Assembly (NCBI GenBank): GCA_965533275.1 | Contig: CBESWG010000012.1 | Coordinates: forward strand, 17,897-81,896 | DNA from: JAUXEH01 sp965533275 | GTDB lineage: Bacteria > Acidobacteriota > Aminicenantia > Aminicenantales > Aminicenantaceae | Reading direction: 5' to 3' | DNA: 64,000 nucleotides | Shown here: one piece after another, positions 16,987 to 24,466 of the stretch | How positions within the stretch are numbered: position 1 is the stretch's first letter | Layout: each line of letters begins with the position of its first letter | The notes under the pieces: generated by a model | Database searches by the model: none | The model's input: the letters and a program-made list of their open reading frames with translations, nothing else | Told to the model about the DNA's origin: nothing | Made by a program: the position numbers and the translations under genes

Positions 16987-17001
16987 CCCGGCGCAGCCGG
17001 G
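16987..17001. other. Short GC-rich hairpin after the permease gene
   Basis: CCCGGC and GCCGGG are perfectly complementary around the loop GCA, just downstream of the permease stop at 17006. No T-run follows on either strand, so a standard intrinsic terminator is not shown; it may only protect the mRNA end. Confidence 0.3.
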
Positions 17002-17005
17002 GATA

Positions 17006-19537
17006 TCACTCATAGCGCAGTGAATCGACAGGATTCGCGAGGGCGGCTTTGATGGACTGAAAGCTCACTGTGAACAGAGTGATGAGAAGGGCTGAGGCGC
17101 CGGATAATAAAAAGACCCACCAGACCAGGCTCGTGTGAAAGACGAATCCCTGCAGCCATTTGTGCATCAGATAGTAAGCCACAGGCCAGGCCAGCAGATT
17201 GGCGATCCCCACCAAGACCAGGAACTCTCTGGAAAGCAGGCCCACGATGGTGGCGCTACCTGCGCCCAATACCTTGCGGATCGCCACCTCCTTGGTCCGC
17301 TGCTCGGCCATGAACGAGATCAGTCCCAGCATTCCCAGACAGGAGACAAATAGGGCCAAAACTGTGAAATACTTGAGAAGATTTTTAAGACGCTCTTCCG
17401 TCTGATATTGCCGCGCAAAATAATCATCCATAAATGAGTAATTAAAGACATAGTTGGGGACGGCGTCTTTGATCGTCGCCCCGATCCCTGTAATGGTAGC
17501 GGGAAGCTGCTCCGGCCTGACCTTCACGAACAGATTGAAATAGGGGAGATTTTTATAGAGCATAAATACGATCGGTTGAATGTCGTTGTGAAGGGATCGG
17601 GCATGGAAGTTTTTCACCACCCCAACGATCTCGCCCTCATCCCGCCACATGGAGAACATGCGTCCGATGGGATCCTCATACCCTGTCATTTTGAGGGCGC
17701 TCTCATTGATGATGTAATTGCCCGTATCAGTGGGGAATTCCTTGGAAAAGCTGCGCCCCTGGCTCATGGTCATGTTAAAAGTTTCGAAATAATCATAGTC
17801 GCAGCACACGAAACTGATGCTCTCATAGTCCTCGAAGCTCCGTCCCTCCCAGTAGACGGGATTGATATTGTTGATGGCTATGGGAATATTCGAAGCGGCG
17901 GTGACATTCACGATCCCCGGATCCCGCAGCAGCCTTTCCTTAATGACCGGATATGAGGAGCGAACCTCTCTGCTCATGGGGATGATCAAAACCTGATCCT
18001 TGTTCATTCCCAGGTCGCTGCTCAGAATGAAGTTCATCTGCCGGAATATCATAACAGTGGAGACGATCAGAATGACAGCCGCCGAAAACTGAAAAACGAT
18101 CAGGGCCTTGCGCAGGCGTTGACTACTGGATCCCTTCTCCGAGCCTTTTTTGATGCTCGTGATGGGTTGAAACGAGGAAAGGAACAGGGCCGGGTAGCTT
18201 CCTGAGATCAATCCCGTGACAAGCACTATCGAGACAAAAAGGCATGCCAATATAGGGAGACTCAGGATGTGCAGGCCCAGTTCTTTCTGGGCCAGTATGT
18301 TGAAGGACGGGAGAAGGAGCTTCACCAGCAGCAGGCTGATTAGGATAGATATGGCCACCAGCAGGAATGATTCTCCCAAGAACTGCCGGATGATGTCTCC
18401 TCGGGAAGCCCCCACGACCTTGCGCATGCCCACCTCCTGGGCCCGCTTCAGAGACCGCGCTGTTGCCAGGTTCATGAAGTTGATGCATGCGATAAGCAGT
18501 ATGAGCGCCGCTACGATCGAAAAAAGATACACATACACCACTGGATCTGTACCCCTCACAGCATAGAGGTGCATCGATGCCACCGGCCGCAGTGAGATGT
18601 AGTATTTGTTATTGGTCCGCTTGTCGGACTTGTTGATCGAGTCCACAATCTTCTGGCTTACGATCCCAGGATCTGCGTTGGCATCCAGTTTCACAAAACC
18701 CGGGCAGTCCATGGACCAGGTAAAGAGCCTGTCTTCACCAAAATAGTGGGACGAATGTGTCAAGAGGTCGAATTGAAAGGTCGAGTTGGCCGGGATGTTT
18801 TCAATAACACCGGTTACGAACAGATCCACCCTGCCGTTAAACTGCACGGTTTTGCCCATGGGATCGTCGTCTCCAAAATATTTAGCAGCGGTATTTTCCG
18901 TGAGCACGATGGAATTGCGGTCGGCAAAGGCATTTTCGGCATTCCCTTTGACAAAGGCGAAGGAGAACATCTTCAGGAAATCAGGCTGTGCCAATGCGCA
19001 GTTTTCGTTGTATAGGCTGTCTCCCACCTTCATGAGTATAGTTTGCTCGGCGTATTGGCTACCCTGGATGACCTCCGGAAAATCGTTCTTTAGCGCTGGG
19101 ATCAGGGCCCAGGGAGAGGACAGCCAGGACTGATTATCTCCCGAGACGACGATCTGATGGAGCTGGTCGAGATCCTGATGAAATCTGTCATAGCTGAGCT
19201 CATCAAAAACCCACAGCAGGATGAGCAGACAGCAGGCCATGCCGACAGCCAGCCCTGCGATATTGATAAATGAATAACCCCTGTGGCGGGCAAGGTTTCG
19301 GATGGCGATCTTCAAGTAGTTTTTGATCATCGTACCCCTCCAGCGGATGGATTCTCGAAAGAAGCGAGGCATGGCTTTGACAACTTCCCGCCTGTACCAC
19401 CGCTTTGCTCTTTTTAGACCGAAACGGTTGACCTTGTCGCGGAAGATCTCCTCGATGTCCCTGAAATAGGCCTCATCGCGTTCTTGTGAGGACATTGTGT
19501 GCAGGAGGTGCCTCGGGATTTTGGGTGGAGGCTGCAT
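17006..19537 (-). CDS. FtsX/MacB-type ABC transporter permease
   Basis: An 843-residue membrane protein built as two MacB-core/FtsX repeats. Residues 1-60 are a soluble charged prefix typical of permeases encoded with PadR regulators. The first helix (FINIAGLAVGMACCLLILLWV) is followed by a large extracytoplasmic domain, three helices near the middle (LARSLKRAQEVGMRKVVGAS is the cytoplasmic coupling segment), a second extracytoplasmic domain and three C-terminal helices with TKEVAIRKVLGAG. Such proteins pull substrates through the periplasm or sense envelope stress using an ATPase; none is encoded next to it. It begins one base after the padR stop, so the two form an operon. Confidence 0.88.
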   Translation of the reverse strand: MQPPPKIPRHLLHTMSSQERDEAYFRDIEEIFRDKVNRFGLKRAKRWYRREVVKAMPRFFRESIRWRGTMIKNYLKIAIRNLARHRGYSFINIAGLAVGMACCLLILLWVFDELSYDRFHQDLDQLHQIVVSGDNQSWLSSPWALIPALKNDFPEVIQGSQYAEQTILMKVGDSLYNENCALAQPDFLKMFSFAFVKGNAENAFADRNSIVLTENTAAKYFGDDDPMGKTVQFNGRVDLFVTGVIENIPANSTFQFDLLTHSSHYFGEDRLFTWSMDCPGFVKLDANADPGIVSQKIVDSINKSDKRTNNKYYISLRPVASMHLYAVRGTDPVVYVYLFSIVAALILLIACINFMNLATARSLKRAQEVGMRKVVGASRGDIIRQFLGESFLLVAISILISLLLVKLLLPSFNILAQKELGLHILSLPILACLFVSIVLVTGLISGSYPALFLSSFQPITSIKKGSEKGSSSQRLRKALIVFQFSAAVILIVSTVMIFRQMNFILSSDLGMNKDQVLIIPMSREVRSSYPVIKERLLRDPGIVNVTAASNIPIAINNINPVYWEGRSFEDYESISFVCCDYDYFETFNMTMSQGRSFSKEFPTDTGNYIINESALKMTGYEDPIGRMFSMWRDEGEIVGVVKNFHARSLHNDIQPIVFMLYKNLPYFNLFVKVRPEQLPATITGIGATIKDAVPNYVFNYSFMDDYFARQYQTEERLKNLLKYFTVLALFVSCLGMLGLISFMAEQRTKEVAIRKVLGAGSATIVGLLSREFLVLVGIANLLAWPVAYYLMHKWLQGFVFHTSLVWWVFLLSGASALLITLFTVSFQSIKAALANPVDSLRYE

Positions 19538-19538
19538 T

Positions 19539-19871
19539 CTAGGGCTCCGGAGTGTTCTTGAGAATTGAAGATACGCCCTTCCATGCGGCCTGACTGAGGG
19601 AGCGATTGTCTTGGAGGGCAGCGATCCCCGCCCGGGTCAGCCGGTAGTAGCGCTTGCTCATGCCCCCCCGTTTGGGGATGGGTTTGCTCTGCGAACACTG
19701 CAGATAGCCCCTCCTGACCAGGCGTTCGAGGGGAAAATAGACACTGCTGACAGAGACCTCCTTCCCCGTGATCTCATTGACAAAGTTATAGATGGAAACG
19801 CTGTAGGCGCCGTCCTTCAACTTGATCACGGCAATGAGGACCAGCTCCTCCAGCTTTGTCAGAAGTTCCAT
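19539..19871 (-). CDS. PadR-family transcriptional regulator
   Basis: A 110-residue winged-helix protein with the PadR pattern: an N-terminal helix ending in LVLIAVIKLKDGAYSVSIY, a recognition region VSSVYFPLERLVRRGYL, and the wing with KRYYRLTRAG. It probably represses its own operon with the downstream permease gene. Two identical palindromes, TTTAGA-N3-TCTAAA, lie upstream at 19889-19903 and 19931-19945, flanking the promoter, and are the likely binding sites. GGAGGC precedes the ATG. The stop is UAG. Confidence 0.88.
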   Translation of the reverse strand: MELLTKLEELVLIAVIKLKDGAYSVSIYNFVNEITGKEVSVSSVYFPLERLVRRGYLQCSQSKPIPKRGGMSKRYYRLTRAGIAALQDNRSLSQAAWKGVSSILKNTPEP

Positions 19872-19888
19872 GCGACTGCCTCCATTTT

Positions 19889-19903
19889 TTTAGATTGTCT
19901 AAA
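19889..19903. promoter_or_regulatory. Putative PadR operator 1
   Basis: A perfect palindrome TTTAGA-TTG-TCTAAA lies just upstream of the padR ribosome binding site, near +12 of the predicted transcript. An identical pair of arms occurs 42 bases upstream, which is four helical turns, so dimers would bind on the same DNA face. Confidence 0.55.
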
Positions 19904-19914
19904 TAAATAGACGT

Positions 19915-19920
19915 AGTATA
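19915..19920 (-). promoter_or_regulatory. -10 element of the padR-permease operon
   Basis: TATACT is read on the reverse strand between the two palindromes. The matching -35 place overlaps operator 2 and is weak, which fits a regulated promoter. Confidence 0.4.
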
Positions 19921-19930
19921 GCCGGAAAGG

Positions 19931-19945
19931 TTTAGATATTCTAAA
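19931..19945. promoter_or_regulatory. Putative PadR operator 2
   Basis: A perfect palindrome TTTAGA-TAT-TCTAAA with the same arms as operator 1. Its left arm is also the -35 hexamer of a rightward promoter and it overlaps the -35 region of the leftward padR promoter. Confidence 0.55.
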
Positions 19946-19959
19946 AAAATTCCTATAAT
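19931..19959 (+). promoter_or_regulatory. Rightward promoter ahead of the GNAT gene
   Basis: TTTAGA (19931-19936) and the consensus -10 TATAAT (19954-19959) are 17 bases apart. Because the -35 lies inside a PadR palindrome, the regulator could control both directions. It would give a leader of about 140 bases before the GNAT start at 20105. Confidence 0.45.
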
Positions 19960-20104
19960 GTATGTATACTAGACTCCTAAACAGTTTGAGAGTTAGGAAC
20001 CCCGAAGAGAGGAAGGACCAGGATCAAAGAAGGCCAGATCGCCCCTGATTTCTGCCTGCCCGGACTTGCGTGACAGGCAGCCACATTACTAAGGGATAAT
20101 CCAA

Positions 20105-20527
20105 ATGCAGTTACACTTCGGGGAATACAGAATCCGGGACTGGCACGAAGATGATGCTCCCGGGATCGCAAAATACGCCAACAACTATAAAATCTCCAAG
20201 AATCTGAGGGATGGATTTCCCCATCCCTACCGCCTCGCGGATGCCGAAGAGTTCCTGGAAAAGGTGCGGCTTCAAGCACTCAGGACCTTTTTCGCCCTGG
20301 CTACGGACACTGAGGTGATCGGAGGGATCGGCCTGGGCAAGGGCGAAGATGTGCACCGCCGCACGGCCGAGATGGGATTCTGGCTGGCCGAACCCTATGA
20401 GACGAATCCCGCCTCTGCCCGGGTCCTGGAAAAGGCCGGATTCAGGCTCGAGGGGATCATGCGGGCCAATGTGGTCAAGGAAGATAGGGTTCTGGACCAG
20501 CGCCTGTATGCAAGGATTAAAATGTAG
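20105..20527 (+). CDS. GNAT acetyltransferase with internal deletion of the acetyl-CoA loop
   Basis: The 140-residue product starts and ends like RimJ-type GNAT acetyltransferases (about 175 residues): RIRDWHEDDAPGIAKYANN at the start, AEMGFWLAEPY in the middle and ETNPASARVLEKAGF near the end. In normal members some 35 residues stand between AEPY and ETNP, including the Gly-rich loop that binds the pyrophosphate of acetyl-CoA. Here the two are fused directly in frame. The protein can thus hardly be a working acetyltransferase; it may be a decaying gene or a binding protein. The frame is still open and ends in UAG. Confidence 0.75.
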   Translation: MQLHFGEYRIRDWHEDDAPGIAKYANNYKISKNLRDGFPHPYRLADAEEFLEKVRLQALRTFFALATDTEVIGGIGLGKGEDVHRRTAEMGFWLAEPYETNPASARVLEKAGFRLEGIMRANVVKEDRVLDQRLYARIKM

Positions 20528-20550
20528 CCCCGCTGGGGGCAGAGCACGGC

Positions 20551-21291
20551 TCAGTCTTCGATCCTGCGTGTCAGAAAACCCGAGGTCGAGACATAGACGA
20601 GGAACGTGCTGGGCTCGTCGGAACCCTGGAAGACCGCACTCCCATAGACCGCATCCACCAGGGGGAAAGACGATCCGTGCCGGTAGAGAAATCCCCAGAC
20701 AGGATGATCTTCAAGCTCGACGAGGGAATGGATCGAGGAGGGTTTCAGCTTAGCGTCTGAAGTAAGGATGTACCGGCCCCGCAGGCGGGTGAGACGGTAG
20801 CGGGTGTGCTGGCCCAGGAAATTGGCCCATTTCTTCCATTTCAGGATGTCACCCTCGAGCACCCACTGGTCACCGCTGAGCCGATACTGCTGGATCTCAT
20901 TGTCTCCCTCATCGGAAAACAGCTCGAGCGTGATAAGCTTTTCCTGCTCCTGTGGAAGGGGTGAGATGGTCACCTGCGCAACAGGATCCTCCCGGGTGAA
21001 GGTGTGATAAGCCTGGAAAAAAAAGCCCGCGAAGAATACGGCACAGAAACCGGCTGTCCAGAGGAGTATCAGGAGGAGGTTCCGCGTGCTGGCGATCGCC
21101 TTCGGAACAGAAGCCGGCTTCTTGGCCAGACGCTTGGCCATGAATTTGAGCCGCCGGCCGGAAAAGATCATAAGGAAGACCATTCCCAACAGGATCCCCA
21201 GCGTGCCGGTCAGGATCAACAGGTCCGCCCGAAAAGGAAAGATTGAAATTTCAGTGCTCCTCCCCCCCATTATAGCGAAAGCACCAGACAC
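20551..21291 (-). CDS. Membrane protein of unknown function, two N-terminal helices
   Basis: A 246-residue protein with two membrane helices (about residues 23-45 and 70-95) and a C-terminal soluble domain containing LSGDQWVLEGDILKWKKW and a following YRLTRLRGRY segment. I recall similar patterns in proteins loosely named as cation/multidrug efflux proteins, but no transport function can be read from this layout. The start is not certain: GGGGGGAGGAGC lies just inside the frame and may serve a later start. It is read divergently from the DUF6498-like gene. Confidence 0.6.
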   Translation of the reverse strand: MSGAFAIMGGRSTEISIFPFRADLLILTGTLGILLGMVFLMIFSGRRLKFMAKRLAKKPASVPKAIASTRNLLLILLWTAGFCAVFFAGFFFQAYHTFTREDPVAQVTISPLPQEQEKLITLELFSDEGDNEIQQYRLSGDQWVLEGDILKWKKWANFLGQHTRYRLTRLRGRYILTSDAKLKPSSIHSLVELEDHPVWGFLYRHGSSFPLVDAVYGSAVFQGSDEPSTFLVYVSTSGFLTRRIED

Positions 21292-21345
21292 ATCAATACC
21301 TGATTGTGTTTGAAATCATGCATTAATCACGATACCATTCTTGAC

Positions 21346-21942
21346 ATGTTTTCCCTTTCCATGCTTTCTCTGATCGGAGCCAACCTGGTTCCCCTGTTCG
21401 GTGTGCTGTTTTGGGGCTGGAGCCTGTCGGCAGTCATGATCCTTTATTGGTCGGAGAATGTCGTGATCGGCGTCTTCAACGTCCTGAAGATGGCGCTCGC
21501 CAAGGGAGAGGTCAAGGGCTCAAACATGCGTTTGAACAACAAAACAGTTACGGCCGCTCACCGGTCCTCCTTGACCGTCTTTTTCATGATGCACTTCGGG
21601 ATTTTCACACTTGTTCACGGCATCTTCGTCTTCGCCTTCTTCGGCAAAGACATGCCGGCATGGTCCTTCCTGCTGACAGGATTCCTGTTCCTGTTTCTGA
21701 GCCACGGGATATCGTTTGGGGTGAACTTCATCTGGAAGGGAGAATACCAGCGCATCGCCTTCACCGACCTATTCGTCCAGCCCTACAAGCGCGTGATCAT
21801 CATGCACCTCACGATCATCCTGGGGGCCTACGCTTCCACCGCCCTGGAACTGCCCGAGGCCTCTCTGTTCATCCTCATCGGGCTCAAGATCGTCGTAGAT
21901 CTTTTTTCCCATTCCAAGGAACACAAGAAATTCAAAACCTGA
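21346..21942 (+). CDS. DUF6498-like membrane protein
   Basis: The product of about 198 residues has five to six hydrophobic segments, with the pattern LYWSENVVIGVFNVLKM between the first helices and FFMMHFGIFTLVHGIFVF after them, as in the DUF6498 family of unknown function. I use the ATG at 21346; a TTG at 21304 would add an unlikely N-terminus. No good ribosome binding site is visible for either. The cydAB promoter follows directly, so this gene is probably a single unit. Confidence 0.6.
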   Translation: MFSLSMLSLIGANLVPLFGVLFWGWSLSAVMILYWSENVVIGVFNVLKMALAKGEVKGSNMRLNNKTVTAAHRSSLTVFFMMHFGIFTLVHGIFVFAFFGKDMPAWSFLLTGFLFLFLSHGISFGVNFIWKGEYQRIAFTDLFVQPYKRVIIMHLTIILGAYASTALELPEASLFILIGLKIVVDLFSHSKEHKKFKT

Positions 21943-21967
21943 AGTTTCTTCAGCTCCGCTGCAGCGT

Positions 21968-21996
21968 TTGACATTGAAAACCGGTTGAAATATATT
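21968..21996 (+). promoter_or_regulatory. Promoter of cydAB
   Basis: A consensus -35 TTGACA (21968-21973) and TATATT (21991-21996) are 17 bases apart. The spacer contains the palindrome AACCGGTT, a possible operator. Transcription would start near 22003, about 30 bases ahead of the cydA ATG. Confidence 0.65.
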
Positions 21997-22034
21997 TCCT
22001 GCCAACGGGTTTCTAAATGTAAAGGAGAGATGGC

Positions 22035-23375
22035 ATGGACGCTGTTCTCTTGGCGCGAATCCAGTTCGGCCTGGTCGCGGGTTTCCACTTCCTGTTCCCC
22101 CCCATCACCCTGGGGCTGTCGTTCGTGATCCTCATCCTGGAATCGCTCTACCTCAAGAAAAATGACGAGATCTTCAGGGAGGCATCCAGCTTCCTGATCA
22201 AGATCTTGGGAGCGATCTTCGTTATGGGCGTAGCCACCGGGATCGTGCTGGAATTCGCCTTCGGCAACAACTGGTCGGAGTACTCCCGCATGGTGGGCGA
22301 CATCTTTGGCGCTCCCCTGGCTGCTGAAGGTGTCTTCTCCTTTTTCCTGGAGTCGGTCTTTCTAGGCATTCTGGTGTTCGGACGAAGTCGGGTCTCAAAG
22401 AGGGCCTACTGGTGGTCTGCCTTCCTGGTATTTTTCGGATCGCATCTTTCCGGACTCTGGATCATTATCGCCAATTCCTGGATGCAGACCCCGGCCGGCT
22501 TCAAGATCGAGGGTGGCAGGGCCATACTCACGAACTTTTTCGAGGCGGCCGTGAACCATTCCACCTGGGTCCGCTATGTACACACCATAATCGGCGGCTG
22601 GATAACCGGATCGCTCCTCGTGGTTGCCATCTCTGCATGGTTCCTGCTTAAAAACCGGCATTTCGAAACGGCCAAGCTGCTGCTCAAGGCTTCGCTCTGG
22701 GTATTCATCATCAGTTCCCTGATCCAGCTCGGGGCCGGGCATGCCCACTCGATCCAGGTGACGGAGACGCAGCCGGAAAAGATGGCCGCCTTCGAGGCCC
22801 TCTGGGAAACCGAGGAAGGGGCGGCTTTTACCGTGTTTGGGATACCCGACGAGAAGGCACAGAAGACCCACCTGGCAATCAAGATCCCCAAGTTCCTGAG
22901 CTTCCTCATCCATTTCGATTTCAATGCCAGGGTGCTCGGCCTCGACGCGTTCCCGGAGGATGAGCGGCCGCCCGTTTTCCTTCCCTTCGTGTCCTATCAC
23001 CTCATGATCCTGATGGGGATGCTGTTCATCCTGATGTCGGTCATCGGGATCTACCTGTTGTGGCGGAAGAAGGCCTGGTCCACGCGCTGGTACCTGCGTT
23101 CGCTCCTGATTTTGTTCCCGCTGCCCCTCCTGGCGAACGAGTTTGGCTGGATCGCGGCCGAGGTGGGTCGGCAGCCTTGGGTGGTCTACAAGGTCCTCAG
23201 GACCGCTGACGCGGCCTCCAAGGTGGTACCGGCCGGGAACATCCTGTTCACGATAATCATGTTCACTGCCCTTTATACACTGATCGGCATAGTCGGGACC
23301 TCGATCATCGTGAAGTTCGTCAAGGCGGGTCCTCTGCCCAAGCCGGCTGAAACACATGCGGAAGGAGAGGAATGA
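22035..23375 (+). CDS. cydA: Cytochrome bd ubiquinol oxidase subunit I
   Basis: CydA carries hemes b558, b595 and d and oxidises quinol to reduce oxygen in the inner membrane. The 446-residue protein starts with ARIQFGLVAGFHFLFPPITLGL, holding the first axial histidine, has WSEYSR and a further histidine in VRYVHTIIGG, and the GRQPW motif near the C-terminus. The loop between helices 6 and 7 is short, so this is the short-Q-loop form. AAAGGAGAG precedes the ATG. High-affinity oxygen use would protect an anaerobe or microaerobe with oxygen-sensitive corrinoid enzymes (inference). Confidence 0.95.
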   Translation: MDAVLLARIQFGLVAGFHFLFPPITLGLSFVILILESLYLKKNDEIFREASSFLIKILGAIFVMGVATGIVLEFAFGNNWSEYSRMVGDIFGAPLAAEGVFSFFLESVFLGILVFGRSRVSKRAYWWSAFLVFFGSHLSGLWIIIANSWMQTPAGFKIEGGRAILTNFFEAAVNHSTWVRYVHTIIGGWITGSLLVVAISAWFLLKNRHFETAKLLLKASLWVFIISSLIQLGAGHAHSIQVTETQPEKMAAFEALWETEEGAAFTVFGIPDEKAQKTHLAIKIPKFLSFLIHFDFNARVLGLDAFPEDERPPVFLPFVSYHLMILMGMLFILMSVIGIYLLWRKKAWSTRWYLRSLLILFPLPLLANEFGWIAAEVGRQPWVVYKVLRTADAASKVVPAGNILFTIIMFTALYTLIGIVGTSIIVKFVKAGPLPKPAETHAEGEE

Positions 23376-24391
23376 TGGAGACCTGGGATATCTTGCGCAA
23401 CATCTGGTACGTCCTGATCGGAGTCCTGCTGGCTGGCTACTCCATCCTGGACGGATTCGACCTGGGGATCGGAACCCTGGTGCCTTTCCTGGGAAAGAAC
23501 GAGAAGGAAAAGAAGACTCTGTACAATGCCATCGGTCCCTTCTGGGACGGAAACGAAGTGTGGCTGCTCACGGGAGGCGGCGCCCTGTTCGCTGCCTTCC
23601 CCCATGCCTATGCGACCGTCTTCAGCGGGTTCTACCTGGCCTTGATGCTGGTCCTGTTCGCGCTGATCCTGCGTGCCGTGTCCCTGGAGTTCGCCGCTCA
23701 CGATGATAAGAAACGCAGGGGATTTTGGGAGCTGCTTTTCAATCTCGGCAGCTTCCTCCCCGCCCTGCTCTTCGGAGTGGCCCTCGGCAATGTGGTCGTT
23801 GGCGTTCCACTGGATGCGCACATGGAGTACACCGGGAACTTCTTCACCCTGCTCCGCCCCCTGCCCCTGATATTCGGGGCATTGGGATTGTTCGCCTTCC
23901 TGGTGCACGGGAGCTCCTTTGCGGCACTGAAGACCGAGGGAGAGCTTCAGGCCCGGGCCCGAAAAAAGGCCCTACGTTTCTCCTGGCTCTACATGATCAT
24001 GTTCATTCACTCTTTCGTGGTGGTCCTGATCTACATGCCCTACGCTTTAAAACGGCCCTTGGCTTGGATATTTGCTGTGCTGGCAGCGGTGTGCTGGGTG
24101 TTCCTGAGAAAGGCCATCCGAGCCGGAAGAGACGGTAGGGCCTTCTTTTTCTCGGCGGCCGGTTTCCTGAGCCTATGGGGCATCATCGGGGCGATCCACT
24201 ACCCCAACCTGGTCAAGGCCAGCAACGGAGATGCGCTCAGCATCACGCTCATCAACGCCTCGTCCAGCCAGCTGACGCTCACCGTGATGCTGATCATCGC
24301 ACTCATCGGGATGCCCCTGGTCATCGGTTACACCATATACTCCTACAGAGTATTCAAGGGGAAAGTCCGGCCTGAAGACAGCGTTTACTGA
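23372..24391 (+). CDS. cydB: Cytochrome bd ubiquinol oxidase subunit II
   Basis: The 339-residue protein has the CydB pattern: GYSILDGFDLGIGTL in the first helix, then GPFWDGNEVWLLTGGGALFAAFP, and eight to nine helices in all. It pairs with CydA and stabilises the heme d site. Its ATG overlaps the cydA stop (ATGA) and GGAGAGG lies before it, so the two are translationally coupled. No cydX or cydCD genes are seen nearby. Confidence 0.95.
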   Translation: MMETWDILRNIWYVLIGVLLAGYSILDGFDLGIGTLVPFLGKNEKEKKTLYNAIGPFWDGNEVWLLTGGGALFAAFPHAYATVFSGFYLALMLVLFALILRAVSLEFAAHDDKKRRGFWELLFNLGSFLPALLFGVALGNVVVGVPLDAHMEYTGNFFTLLRPLPLIFGALGLFAFLVHGSSFAALKTEGELQARARKKALRFSWLYMIMFIHSFVVVLIYMPYALKRPLAWIFAVLAAVCWVFLRKAIRAGRDGRAFFFSAAGFLSLWGIIGAIHYPNLVKASNGDALSITLINASSSQLTLTVMLIIALIGMPLVIGYTIYSYRVFKGKVRPEDSVY

Positions 24392-24466
24392 GTACTATTT
24401 CGGATCAATACGTCCTCGATCCTCCGGGGTTGAGTCCGTTTCTTCTAAACACCCGGTGAGGACAGG

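Noticed and set aside
22395..23357. A 320-codon antisense frame over cydA
   Set aside because: It lies wholly over a conserved cytochrome bd gene and has charged low-complexity sequence typical of antisense frames in GC-rich genes.
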